Origin: Pseudomonadota bacterium
GTDB taxonomy: Bacteria; Pseudomonadota; Gammaproteobacteria; Burkholderiales; Burkholderiaceae_B
NCBI GenBank assembly: GCA_023427945.1
Contig: JAEYZR010000303.1
Location: 1-26,930 of the forward strand
Reading direction: 5' to 3'
DNA: 26,930 nucleotides
The notes beneath the pieces are model-generated. The model was not told the origin of the DNA and searched no databases. It saw only the letters and a list, made by a program, of their open reading frames with translations. Positions 7,713 through 15,656 of this stretch are shown here, one piece after another. The position numbers and the translations under genes are program-made. Every line of letters begins with the position of its first letter. The stretch's first letter is position 1.

Positions 7713-8195
7713 TCAGTTTGAGATGGAAGTTGTCGGCGCATCCTGGTTGGCGATGGACTCGGCATCTTTCAGCAGCAAGGTTGCGCTATGCCGAATCGAT
7801 CCAATGCAGCGAGCAAGAATGGCTCTGAGAAGACTCTCGTCAGGCGCAGAATCCTTGCCCGCCACGATACTTTCGATCGATGCACTCACCCGTGGGCTAG
7901 CCGTGGACTCATGGAGCGAACTCACGGTCAGCTTCGCTGCTTTGCAGCGATGGTTCACCGTATTGATCAGATCAAGAAGCGCTGCGCTGGACAGAGCAAG
8001 TCGATCTGAAGTGGTGAAGCCCGGGTAGACGATGTGCATGAATTCAGGGTCGTCTTCGCTCAGGCTGACGAACAATGTGCCGAGGTCCGGATGACGAAAC
8101 GCGACATCGCCATCCTCATCGATCGAAGCGATCAAACCCAGCTCCTGTTCGACCACACGCTTGTACATGGCGGCAAGTACAGAAATATTGGACAT
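7713..8195 (-). CDS. YbjN-like / CesT-type chaperone-fold protein (copy 1)
   Basis: A 160-residue protein with no signal peptide and no membrane segment. The pattern looks like the YbjN or type III chaperone-like fold: beta strands (LGLIASIDEDGDVAF, GTLFVSLSEDDPEFMHIVYPGF), then a helix with LINTVNHRCKAAKLTVSS, then a C-terminal helix (LLRAILARCIGSIRHSATLLL). Proteins of this fold usually bind other proteins. It is clearly related to the gene at 12968-13414: both have acidic-acidic-x-x-F then IVYP or LIYP, then N-x-RCK-x-x-K, then PDE and an amphipathic helix. ATG 8195 has AAGGAAA about ten bases upstream. It is divergent from the four-TM protein gene. Specific function unknown; the fold call is by eye. 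Confidence 0.75.
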   Translation of the reverse strand: MSNISVLAAMYKRVVEQELGLIASIDEDGDVAFRHPDLGTLFVSLSEDDPEFMHIVYPGFTTSDRLALSSAALLDLINTVNHRCKAAKLTVSSLHESTASPRVSASIESIVAGKDSAPDESLLRAILARCIGSIRHSATLLLKDAESIANQDAPTTSISN

Positions 8196-8261
8196 GACTC
8201 ATTTTTCCTTGTTGGCAGCAGCAGTGGAGTCTGCGAGCTTGGTAGGACTACTCAGAAAACC

Positions 8262-8317
8262 GGAAAAGGTTCGGTCCAAAACAAAAAAACTTTTCGCAAA
8301 ATAAATCGAACTTTTCC
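8262..8317. promoter_or_regulatory. AT-rich inverted repeat in divergent promoter region
   Basis: GGAAAAGGTTCG (8262-8273) and CGAACTTTTCC (8307-8317) form an inverted repeat, identical apart from one extra G. The AT-rich centre includes another related half, ACTTTTCGC at 8289-8297. It lies between the divergent YbjN-like and four-TM protein genes, as expected for a shared operator. No binding protein is identified. Confidence 0.4.
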
Positions 8318-8399
8318 TTCGCCCTGACGTAGCGCCATTACAAGCATCTGCTTGACCGGGATGCCCTGCCGAATTCAGGGCGCTATGAGAGGGACGACC

Positions 8400-9170
8400 A
8401 TGCGTGGAAAAGTATTGCGGGACACGAGTCGCGGTAATGGACTGCTGATCGCCGAAGGCAGGCAATTCCAGTTCACGCTCGAGGATCAATGGGGCGGCGA
8501 CTCGGCACCAGCGGTCAATCAGACGGTGGATATGGCATTCGACGCGGAAGGTAGGCTCACGCGCGTCATGCCTGTGGACTCCAGCCAACTGGCCACCGAG
8601 CGCACCCGCAAGGCAATGCTGATTGCGAAGTCAGAAGGTGGACGCTGGTTCACCCAGGCCACTACGAAGCTTGACCGCGGCGCTGCTGTCGGCGCCCTGC
8701 TCCTGCTTCTGGGTACGACGTTCTTTTCGTTCTTCTCTGTGCGTCTCATGGGCGCCCATGCGGTCGATCTGAGCTTCTACGACCTGTTGGGTTTCATCAA
8801 TGGAGGGAACATTCAAATGGCTCTCATGGGAAGGGGCTCGGGTGTGGGCGTCTACGGGATTTTGTGGGCGGCTGCAGTCTTCGGGCCCTTGCTGCCCTCT
8901 CTCTGGAGGGCCAGGCGGGCGAAATGGATGTTCTTCATGCCCATGGCCCTCTGGCTTGGTGCGTTGCTGGGCGGAACGGTATCGCTGCAGCGTGCCATGA
9001 ACACGGGCAGGGAATTGGCCGGATTTATCGGTGGTCCCTCAGCTCGCAGTCTTGGCAACGACATGGCGATGGGCGTGTGGAACAACACAACGCTGGGGGT
9101 GGGCTTCTACCTTTCGCTGGCGGTCGCCATCTACTTCACGGTCCGCGGCGTTGCCGCATTGCGCAGCTAA
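8400..9170 (+). CDS. Four-TM protein with possible OB/cold-shock-like N-terminus
   Basis: A 256-residue protein. The first 60 or so residues (MRGKVLRDTSRGNGLLIAEG, then QFQFTLEDQWG and VDMAFDAEGRLTRV) look like a small five-strand OB domain of cold-shock type. This is a pattern judgement, and the RNA-binding aromatic motifs are only partly present. Four hydrophobic segments follow, near residues 94-118, 149-169, 177-197 and 230-254, so the rest is an inner-membrane protein. ATG 8400 was chosen over 8352 because GAGAGGGA precedes it. It is divergent from YbjN-like copy 1 and 112 bases ahead of a lipoprotein gene on the same strand. Soluble OB plus TM fusions occur in bacteria, but this one has no function I recognise. 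Confidence 0.75.
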   Translation: MRGKVLRDTSRGNGLLIAEGRQFQFTLEDQWGGDSAPAVNQTVDMAFDAEGRLTRVMPVDSSQLATERTRKAMLIAKSEGGRWFTQATTKLDRGAAVGALLLLLGTTFFSFFSVRLMGAHAVDLSFYDLLGFINGGNIQMALMGRGSGVGVYGILWAAAVFGPLLPSLWRARRAKWMFFMPMALWLGALLGGTVSLQRAMNTGRELAGFIGGPSARSLGNDMAMGVWNNTTLGVGFYLSLAVAIYFTVRGVAALRS

Positions 9171-9282
9171 AACCGACAGCCGCGCAACCAAAGCCTTCCA
9201 CCCATTCAACCAGAGCCTTGATCTCGATCCGGAGAAGTCTGCAGCAGACAAGGCCTGAACCTCGAATAATCAGGAGTACTTC

Positions 9283-10050
9283 ATGAACAAACGTTTTCCC
9301 TTGGTATCCTTCACGGTTGCCCTGGCAATGCTTTCAGCCCTTCCCGCGTGTTCCAAGGAAGATCCTGCTCCAGCATCCGCTGCGCCTGTGGCTCCGCTTC
9401 GCAGCCCTGCCGACCCCGTGGCGCTGGCACAGACAGCCGAAGCGCAACGTATCAGCCGTCTCGCGCAGCCGGAGCCCTCGGTGCCTGTTGAACAGTACGT
9501 CACCCTGGAAAGTGGCAATCAATTGATGTTTGCCTACTATGCCCTGTCAGGCTTGCCGATTGATCACGCGACGGCTGCGCAAAGGATGTCACGGGAATTT
9601 CGTGACACGTCGGACTCCTTCCGCAAGCGCGATCTCCTCGAAGCACTCAAGCCCCGTATCGATGCAAGTGTTGCCCAGGCCCACAACACCCCATACATGC
9701 GCCTGGACATCCGTGGAGCAAGCCTTCTGTCGACATACGACTTTGAGCGCAAGGGGTTTATGGTAAAAGCCCTCAGTGACGCATCGTCGTCGCGCTACTT
9801 CAACGACAACAGCACTTACCAGATCAAATTCCCTAACTCGGAATCCTTTGCACTGCTGCCCGTCGAGGACGAAGCACAGGCTCGCAAGCTGGAGGACATG
9901 GTGAGCAAGTATCAATCGATGGAGCTTCGCGTGTACGCGTTTGCAAATGACACGGACACTGCGCAGAACGTGGTGAAAGCGCTGATCACCCGAATCGTCG
10001 TGACTGACCAGCGCGGGCAGAAGCTGGCCGAGTTTGCGCCAAAGCAGTAA
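9283..10050 (+). CDS. Putative lipoprotein, possibly DUF4852-like
   Basis: A 255-residue protein with a lipoprotein signal peptide (VALAMLSALPAC, Cys23) and a Pro/Ala-rich linker, then a soluble domain of about 200 residues. Distinctive stretches are FRDTSDSFRKRDLLEALKPR, YMRLDIRGASLLSTYDFERK and SYNTENCE-free beta regions around residues 165-240 such as YQIKFPNSESFALLPVEDE. These recall the DUF4852 family, but that is from memory and uncertain. AGGAG lies seven bases before ATG 9283. It is likely periplasmic and anchored to the inner or outer membrane. It precedes the sigma factor gene by 111 bases, with a hairpin between, so co-transcription is not certain. Function unknown. Confidence 0.78.
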   Translation: MNKRFPLVSFTVALAMLSALPACSKEDPAPASAAPVAPLRSPADPVALAQTAEAQRISRLAQPEPSVPVEQYVTLESGNQLMFAYYALSGLPIDHATAAQRMSREFRDTSDSFRKRDLLEALKPRIDASVAQAHNTPYMRLDIRGASLLSTYDFERKGFMVKALSDASSSRYFNDNSTYQIKFPNSESFALLPVEDEAQARKLEDMVSKYQSMELRVYAFANDTDTAQNVVKALITRIVVTDQRGQKLAEFAPKQ

Positions 10051-10072
10051 ACGATCGAAGCTTTAGAGTACG

Positions 10073-10097
10073 CTACGCCGGTCGCCCGCCGGTGTAG
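10073..10097 (+). terminator. Hairpin between lipoprotein and sigma factor genes
   Basis: CTACGCCGG and CCGGTGTAG form a 9-bp stem (one G-U pair) with a 7-base loop, 23 bases after the lipoprotein stop codon. There is no T-run. It may attenuate read-through into the sigma factor operon. Confidence 0.4.
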
Positions 10098-10161
10098 TGC
10101 CGGTTCCGCATGACTTCCAATCGCTTGTTACGCTCCTACTGCCTTCGAAGATGTTCAACCA

Positions 10162-10824
10162 ATGACACCTGCCGACTCAAAACGGTACAAAATCGACAAC
10201 ATCGACACGTTTCTTCGTGTGTTGCATAGTGATCATCGTTACGCCCTGGCGTTCCGAAACAAGGCCGAGCAGCACATTACTGCAAAGTTGCGCAGAAAAT
10301 TCGTCAAAACCTCCCCGGATGTGGTCATCGACGCCTTCAACAACACCCTGGTGAAGTTTCTTCAGTCGAAGACTTTTCGCGATGAGGGTTTTCTCGACGG
10401 CCAACCCAAGGATGGCTGGACTGCGCACGAACTGGCCACAAGCAACCTGGGGGGTTACCTGTATCGCGGATCGGCCAACGAAATGATACTGGCATACCGT
10501 CGATCAAAACACCACCTTGAGCCCGCCAAGGATGGCGAGCAGCAGGCGCCTGGCACTAAAAGAGACGAGGCCAACGAACTGTCAGACGACGATCCGCTGA
10601 GCGACCCCGCCCTCGCCTACGAGCATTCGGCAATGCTCGAACGCATGCGTGAATGCCTGAACAAACTGACCGACAAATTGCGAGCCACGATGTTCCTGTG
10701 GCTGGACGACATGAACCTGGCAGAAATTGCGGAGCGGCAGGACATACCTGTTGCAACCGTGAAAAGCCGCATCCATGCCGCCCAGAAGTTTGTCGCTGAC
10801 TGCACGAAGAGAGGGATGGAATGA
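10162..10824 (+). CDS. ECF-type RNA polymerase sigma factor
   Basis: A 220-residue extracytoplasmic-function sigma factor. A region 2-like segment is at about residues 25-115 (VVIDAFNNTLVKFL, then GGYLYRGSANEMILAYRRSK). A polar linker follows, and a clear region 4 helix-turn-helix at about 165-210 (LTDKLRATMFLWLDDMNLAEIAE, split here as LRATMFLWLDD and LAEIAERQDIPVATVKSRIH). It directs RNA polymerase to a special promoter set when its anti-sigma factor releases it. The anti-sigma gene starts inside its stop codon (ATGA). ATG 10162 has no good ribosome site. A short open frame ending at 10165 overlaps this ATG in the same ATGA manner, so coupling from upstream is possible. The pairing with an anti-sigma and a caspase-like gene suggests it controls that operon. 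Confidence 0.9.
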   Translation: MTPADSKRYKIDNIDTFLRVLHSDHRYALAFRNKAEQHITAKLRRKFVKTSPDVVIDAFNNTLVKFLQSKTFRDEGFLDGQPKDGWTAHELATSNLGGYLYRGSANEMILAYRRSKHHLEPAKDGEQQAPGTKRDEANELSDDDPLSDPALAYEHSAMLERMRECLNKLTDKLRATMFLWLDDMNLAEIAERQDIPVATVKSRIHAAQKFVADCTKRGME

Positions 10825-11549
10825 TGTCGCCCGACGATCGCATACTCGCCTACCTATCAGACGACCTCGACCCCGCTCAGCGCGAGTGTTTCGAGACAGA
10901 TCTGGCGCAGGACCCTGCACTGCGGGCTGAACTTGAACAATGGCAAGCGCTGGCTGGCGCCAGGCAGCTCATCCATAATGAGCATGGCCGCGCAGCACGA
11001 GATTCCGCTTTCCTCGAGATGATCAGCACACAGGTCGCGCACGGTGCGAGGAGCGCAGCCTTGCAAGAGACTGCACATCCCCAAGTCGATGGTCATGAAG
11101 ACACACATGCCGCTGGCCTTGTCCACGCGTATGGGCGCGAACAGCAAAGCCAGACACCGCCCGCTCCATCCCTGACCCAACGAATAAGGCGATGGATATG
11201 GCCGACACCCGTCAGCCCACTCATGCCTGCAGGATGGGCACTGGCTTTGTTGATGTCTGTCGTACTCCTGCAATCCGATGACGATCGCACCTCCCCCGGA
11301 ACCCTCACCAGAGGGGGCACTGCGGATTGCCCTGCGTTGCTGTTGGATCTGCCTGACGATGTAAGCGCAAAGCAACTGCGTGATGCCTTGGTTCAATATG
11401 AAGTCGGCATCGTTCACGGGCCTGACACCAACGGACGATTCCTGATGAGTGCAAAAAGGGAATCGTCGCTGCAAGGTGTCGCAAAGGCGCTCGGGGTAAC
11501 CTCCGCAGGCACAGTGACCTCTACCACCTGCCCGTACGCAAGCCCATGA
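10821..11549 (+). CDS. Membrane-spanning anti-sigma factor
   Basis: A 242-residue protein placed and built like an anti-sigma factor. The N-terminal cytoplasmic part (DDRILAYLSDDLDPAQRECF, then DPALRAELEQWQALAGARQL) has the pattern of anti-sigma domains but lacks the zinc-binding HxxxCxxC motif. One transmembrane helix is near residues 136-151 (AGWALALLMSVVLLQ). The periplasmic C-terminal domain (LLLDLPDDVSAKQLRDALVQ, IVHGPDTNGRFLMSA) is of a kind often seen after anti-sigma helices. It overlaps the sigma gene by ATGA (a second ATG at 10824 is equally possible) and the caspase-like gene by ATGA at its end. The likely role is to hold the sigma factor at the membrane until an envelope signal arrives. 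Confidence 0.82.
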   Translation: MMSPDDRILAYLSDDLDPAQRECFETDLAQDPALRAELEQWQALAGARQLIHNEHGRAARDSAFLEMISTQVAHGARSAALQETAHPQVDGHEDTHAAGLVHAYGREQQSQTPPAPSLTQRIRRWIWPTPVSPLMPAGWALALLMSVVLLQSDDDRTSPGTLTRGGTADCPALLLDLPDDVSAKQLRDALVQYEVGIVHGPDTNGRFLMSAKRESSLQGVAKALGVTSAGTVTSTTCPYASP

Positions 11550-12892
11550 TGAACAAGGCAAGACGTCAAGTACTTGGTGCTTTGATCGGCCTGGGTCTGG
11601 CGGCTCAAGCCACGCATAACACCTATGCAGCAACTGAGGCGCCCCAAAAAGTCTTGACGCGCCGACATGCCCTGGTGATCGGCAATGCACGATATGCCAT
11701 CCCCGGCAACGCGTTGATCAACCCTGTCAACGATGCAAATCTGGTAGCGAAATCACTACGCTCGCGCGGATTCGACGTGACAGTGCTCACCGACCTGACC
11801 ACCCGTCAGATGGAAGCGGCTGTCGATGTATTCGCAAATCAGGCTGAAAATGCCGAACTGGCCCTGGTCTACTTCGCCGGTCACGCGGTAGCGCTCGAAC
11901 ATGTCAACTATCTCTTCGGAGTAGAACTGAGCCTACCTTTGAGAGATGTGCGCATAGACAACACTCAGCAACATTCGCTGAGCATGCGACGCGTATCGCA
12001 GGCTCTGCGTCGAGCAAAGATTCAGAACCGGCTCGTCGTGCTGGATGCCTGCCGCACGAACCTCACACGTGGCAGCACTACAGAGGGACTCACCCACACC
12101 ATTCCCGCAGGTGGAGAACTCATCGCCTTCTCGACCCAGCCGGGAGCAACGGCGGAAGACGGCTTCGGCGCAAATGGACCACGCCACAGCCCCTACGCCT
12201 TTTACTTCGCTCACGCTCTGGACACGCTCCCTGAAGACACCACGGTCGAAACTTTTTTCAAGCAACTGACGGCCGATGTCCAGGTCGCCACGGCCTATCG
12301 TCAAGTCCCACATTACGCGAGTAGTCTGGTGGGCGAAACCTCGTTCGTCAGCATGACCGATGCTCGGACGACCGCCATGCCAGGTGCCACGTCGTCAGGA
12401 TCGGCCCAGCCTGGACGAGGCCCCTCGCCCGCACTCGGCCAGGATCTGATCAGGGCACGGATGAGCGAATGGGAACAGGAAATAGAAAGGGGCGCGCAAT
12501 TCGTTGATGAGCCTCGCTACGAAGCGCTGAGAGCACGCGCCGAGGTGGGCGATGTCGTGGCGATCACCACGCTTGGGCTGATTGCTGAAAACGGCCAATA
12601 CGCGGAGCAAGACTACAAACTGGCCATAAGGTGGTATCAACGCGCCGCTGATCAGTCTTTCGCTCCGGCCCAGACGTATCTGGGCGAACTGATCGCAATG
12701 GGTCGCGGTACACCGAAGAACTATGCGGTGGCCGAACGCCTGTTCAATTCCGCCGCCCAAGCAGGCCATCGTCGCGCTGCGCTGGACCTGTTCGATATCC
12801 GTACCCGGATGGGGCAAGTCGCAGACCCACAAGCCGGCGTCGAAATCATTCTTGAAACGCTCAAGAACCTGGGCATGCAACGGCTTCCTTGA
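11546..12892 (+). CDS. Exported caspase-like (C14) protease with Sel1-type repeats
   Basis: A 448-residue protein. The N-terminus is a signal peptide with a twin-Arg look (ARRQVLGALIGLGLAAQA). A caspase/metacaspase domain spans about residues 38-275, with strand 1 RHALVIGNARY, NPVNDANLVAKSLRSRGF, catalytic His113 in LVYFAGHAV and catalytic Cys169 in VVLDACRTN. After a linker, residues 339-416 hold two Sel1-type repeats (AIRWYQRAADQSFAPAQTYL, then AERLFNSAAQAGHRRAALDL), which usually mediate protein contacts. The catalytic pair is intact, so it is probably an active cysteine protease cutting after basic residues, acting outside the cytoplasm if the signal works. The His motif is GHA rather than the usual GHG. 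ATGA overlap with the anti-sigma gene puts it in one operon. The target is unknown. Confidence 0.9.
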   Translation: MMNKARRQVLGALIGLGLAAQATHNTYAATEAPQKVLTRRHALVIGNARYAIPGNALINPVNDANLVAKSLRSRGFDVTVLTDLTTRQMEAAVDVFANQAENAELALVYFAGHAVALEHVNYLFGVELSLPLRDVRIDNTQQHSLSMRRVSQALRRAKIQNRLVVLDACRTNLTRGSTTEGLTHTIPAGGELIAFSTQPGATAEDGFGANGPRHSPYAFYFAHALDTLPEDTTVETFFKQLTADVQVATAYRQVPHYASSLVGETSFVSMTDARTTAMPGATSSGSAQPGRGPSPALGQDLIRARMSEWEQEIERGAQFVDEPRYEALRARAEVGDVVAITTLGLIAENGQYAEQDYKLAIRWYQRAADQSFAPAQTYLGELIAMGRGTPKNYAVAERLFNSAAQAGHRRAALDLFDIRTRMGQVADPQAGVEIILETLKNLGMQRLP

Positions 12893-12967
12893 ACACACAG
12901 GGGCCGCTGCGATCTGCCCGAACCATATCTGCACGGCAGTAGCCGGACAGAGATGCCACATCCGCCT

Positions 12968-13414
12968 TTACTCGGAGGCTTCAAAGTCGCGCATGACTTT
13001 CGCAAATTCGTTTGCCCCGTGTTGCACCATCCCAACGTATCTAAGAAACAGCGATGCCGGCAGCGAGGGCTCGTCGGGGGAGATCAAAAACTCCACACTC
13101 GCCATCATATTTTCATTATTTGTCGTGGCGTAAACCTTAACGCCTTTGCAACGCGCGTTGATAATCGAAATGGCTTGAAGCGCATTTGCGTATTCGTTGT
13201 CGCTTTCGAGCGGCCAGAAATTAGGGTAGATCAGTCGAACGAAACTCGTATCATCCGCATCAGCCGTCAGGACCATCGTACCGCCTGAGTACTTGAATAC
13301 TAGATGAGACGTTCGGCTATCTTCCTCCCAACGAGCATCACCCCTGTGATAGCCTTCCTCGGAAAGCAAATCCTGGAAATACTTCGTCAAGGCTAGAGCT
13401 ACGTCACGACTCAT
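12968..13414 (-). CDS. YbjN-like / CesT-type chaperone-fold protein (copy 2)
   Basis: A 148-residue cytoplasmic protein, paralogous to the gene at 7713-8195. Shared landmarks in order are DADDTSFVRLIYPNF, ISIINARCKGVKVYATT, MASVEFLISPDEPSL and the C-terminal helix LRYVGMVQHGANEFAKVMRD. The opening helix (VALALTKYFQDLLSEEGY) and W/D-rich strand fit the YbjN fold. ATG 13414 was chosen because the longer reading starts with TTG; GGAG lies about ten bases upstream. It is the last gene of the minus-strand unit with the four-TM protein and the AAA+/M41 protease, and ends 75 bases from the convergent caspase-like gene. A chaperone or adaptor role is suggested by the fold only. Confidence 0.75.
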   Translation of the reverse strand: MSRDVALALTKYFQDLLSEEGYHRGDARWEEDSRTSHLVFKYSGGTMVLTADADDTSFVRLIYPNFWPLESDNEYANALQAISIINARCKGVKVYATTNNENMMASVEFLISPDEPSLPASLFLRYVGMVQHGANEFAKVMRDFEASE

Positions 13415-13451
13415 GTTGAAAAACTCCGTTAGAAACAAAAAACTGCGCGGG

Positions 13452-15656
13452 TCAGGACAGCGAATTATTGCTGCTAGGTTTAAGCACGCGCACGGCGAAC
13501 AAAACCATCGCGATAAAAAATACTAATAACAGCAACCAGGAGGAAGAGGATAGTGCGCTTTCGCGCCATTCATTCAAGCACGCCGAGCTGGCCGGCAATT
13601 GCTCGATAATTTCGGTACGTGCACAATCCAGGGAAGTCCGTGGAACATGGGCTGGCGCAGCCCCCTCACCTGCATGAACACTACCGCTGTCGCGGTGCAA
13701 CCAGTAAGCATACGATTGCGGATCAGTGCCCGCAAGCAGGTCCCGGTGGTTCTGGATACGGCCGCCAATCTCAAGCAACACAAAGCTTGCGGTAACGCCC
13801 AGTGCGGCGTTACGAATGCGCTGCTGACTATCGGCTCGAATACGTTCGGCCTTGCCGACAGCCTGGGCGACGTGCCGCAGACGGGCACGAACTGAGCTCT
13901 CGTAACTATTGACCATTTCTTTGAAGGCAAACGCTTCGTCCAGCCGGCGCGCAAGGTGCTCGGGAATCGGGCTCACAGGTTCATCGTGGCCTAGACGCCC
14001 AATTTGTACATCCATGTTGCCTTTCATGAGATCGGCCAGGGAAGCATCCAGCGCAGCTTCGATTTTTTCGTTGACCAGCAATGCTGCTCGGTCTCTCATT
14101 ATCAACCGCTGCGTTGTGATGGCGTAGAAGCAGCAGGCGACTGCAGCGAAGATGATCGCTGCCCCTGCGCCATCGGGCAACCTGTTCAACACCGACACTA
14201 CCATGCCGCCGAGTAAATCTTGCGCAGCCCAGAAATTGGTTTTTCCCCAAGAAAGCATGAGAAGCGAAGCAAACGCAGCAAATGCAAAACCGTGCCCGAG
14301 TTTAGTGAGCATGCTGTTGTTTTTTTCAACCCGTCTGGCAAGTGTCACCCTTGAGAAATACCATAAGCGAGCAGTCAGCGCTTCGCGCAGGGTAAGGCCC
14401 CTTATCGAATCAACGCTATTTCGGGGTGTGGGCGCATTGACGTGCTTTTTTTCGTCTGACGGTTCCGGTGCACTGGTACGCTGCTGGTCACCAGGTGTCA
14501 AAAGCGCGTCGATAAGCGGCCTTCCATCTGCAATTCGTTTGCGTATCGACTCGGATATGTATTTGTCATCCACACCCATCTCGTTGATCAATTTCCAGAC
14601 GGAGTGCATCAGGTACGCGCGATGAGCGAGTTTGATCGGAACGGACGCGTGAGTGCCCGGTCCGGCCTCGTCTCGCTGCGCCTTTTCAGTGTATCCCAAG
14701 CCCTCACTGCCAGGCCCCGGACTCGAGAATACCGACTCCTTGGCCGGCCTCTTGTCATCACGGGCGGATGATGCGCCGTTATGAACAAGGCTTTCTACGT
14801 TCACCAGCAACGACTGCATGACCTCCAACCGATTGATGTAGAGCGTGAGATTGGCTTTGGCGCAAGACACCTTACCCATTAACGCGGCTCGCAAAACAAT
14901 CCCGTAGATACCAGCCTTCGAATGCAGTGTGGCATCTTGCGTCAAGATGGCAGGCAGCTCGTCGGTAATGAGCGAATCATTGAGCGGCAAATAGAATCTT
15001 AAAGACGCAGCCAAATCCTGATTACGAATGAGTCTGTTGGCAGACTCACGAAGGGATACAGCAGAACTGGGATCCTTTTTTTGGATCGTGGCCAAAGCCT
15101 CGACTTCTTGTTCGAAATCGATGCGTTCTGGTTTGACAACGCTCGCCCTAGCCGATTTTTTACTGCCTTCAACACCAGTATTGGCTCCCCTCTGGTTGCT
15201 CGCTTGAATGTTTGCATTTTTAGGGGAATATATGCCCTCGCGATTGTCATCATTGACTCGATGGACGCTTGAATCCATGGGGTTGGATTTGAGCACCTGA
15301 TCTTGCTTCGTGATGTCGTTCGCAGGATTCGGCGGTTCGCTTTCCGAGCCACTTTCAGGTCCGCCAGGCTTTCGAGTCGAAATATCGACAGGCTTTAGAG
15401 TGACCTTGAAACGGCATTGCCGTGTGCCTTCAACAACTTCTGTGTATATCCAGACCTCCTCTTCGTAACCACAATTTTCTTTCACGCCATCGCGCCATTT
15501 GTCTAACTTATCCCCCCAAGCAGTGACGGTCAGCGAACCATGGTTCGAATGACCATCGATCTGCCGGCCAGTGGGCGGCGGAGATAATTTCGACGACAGT
15601 TCGCTTTTTACAGGTAGCGAAGATTCGGGTGTTGCGTGATTTTTCATCGTGCTCAT
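13452..15656 (-). CDS. Large four-TM protein of unknown function
   Basis: A 734-residue protein I do not recognise. An N-terminal beta-rich segment (GSLTVTAWGDKLDKWRDGV, then EEEVWIYTEVVEGTRQCRF) is followed by a long polar, probably disordered stretch (about 90-190). Helical cytoplasmic regions come next (190-290 and 340-450). Membrane segments lie near 456-471, 496-514, 617-631 and 704-725. The loop between the last two holds a Cys pair (LDCARTEIIEQLPASSAC), possibly a periplasmic disulfide; the 515-616 segment is charged and helical. ATG 15656 overlaps the stop of the AAA+/M41 protease gene as ATGA, so the two are translationally coupled and may form a complex in which this protein supplies the membrane anchor the protease lacks. 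Base composition looks less GC-rich than in flanking regions. Confidence 0.75.
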   Translation of the reverse strand: MSTMKNHATPESSLPVKSELSSKLSPPPTGRQIDGHSNHGSLTVTAWGDKLDKWRDGVKENCGYEEEVWIYTEVVEGTRQCRFKVTLKPVDISTRKPGGPESGSESEPPNPANDITKQDQVLKSNPMDSSVHRVNDDNREGIYSPKNANIQASNQRGANTGVEGSKKSARASVVKPERIDFEQEVEALATIQKKDPSSAVSLRESANRLIRNQDLAASLRFYLPLNDSLITDELPAILTQDATLHSKAGIYGIVLRAALMGKVSCAKANLTLYINRLEVMQSLLVNVESLVHNGASSARDDKRPAKESVFSSPGPGSEGLGYTEKAQRDEAGPGTHASVPIKLAHRAYLMHSVWKLINEMGVDDKYISESIRKRIADGRPLIDALLTPGDQQRTSAPEPSDEKKHVNAPTPRNSVDSIRGLTLREALTARLWYFSRVTLARRVEKNNSMLTKLGHGFAFAAFASLLMLSWGKTNFWAAQDLLGGMVVSVLNRLPDGAGAAIIFAAVACCFYAITTQRLIMRDRAALLVNEKIEAALDASLADLMKGNMDVQIGRLGHDEPVSPIPEHLARRLDEAFAFKEMVNSYESSVRARLRHVAQAVGKAERIRADSQQRIRNAALGVTASFVLLEIGGRIQNHRDLLAGTDPQSYAYWLHRDSGSVHAGEGAAPAHVPRTSLDCARTEIIEQLPASSACLNEWRESALSSSSWLLLLVFFIAMVLFAVRVLKPSSNNSLS

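Noticed and set aside
10821..11549. Zinc-binding anti-sigma (ZAS) motif in the anti-sigma factor
   Set aside because: The N-terminal part has no HxxxCxxC; the only early cysteine (RECFE) is isolated. The call as anti-sigma rests on position, domain pattern and the TM segment.
10857..11690. 277-residue open frame on the minus strand
   Set aside because: It is antisense to the anti-sigma gene and the start of the caspase-like gene, both supported by operon overlaps and motifs.
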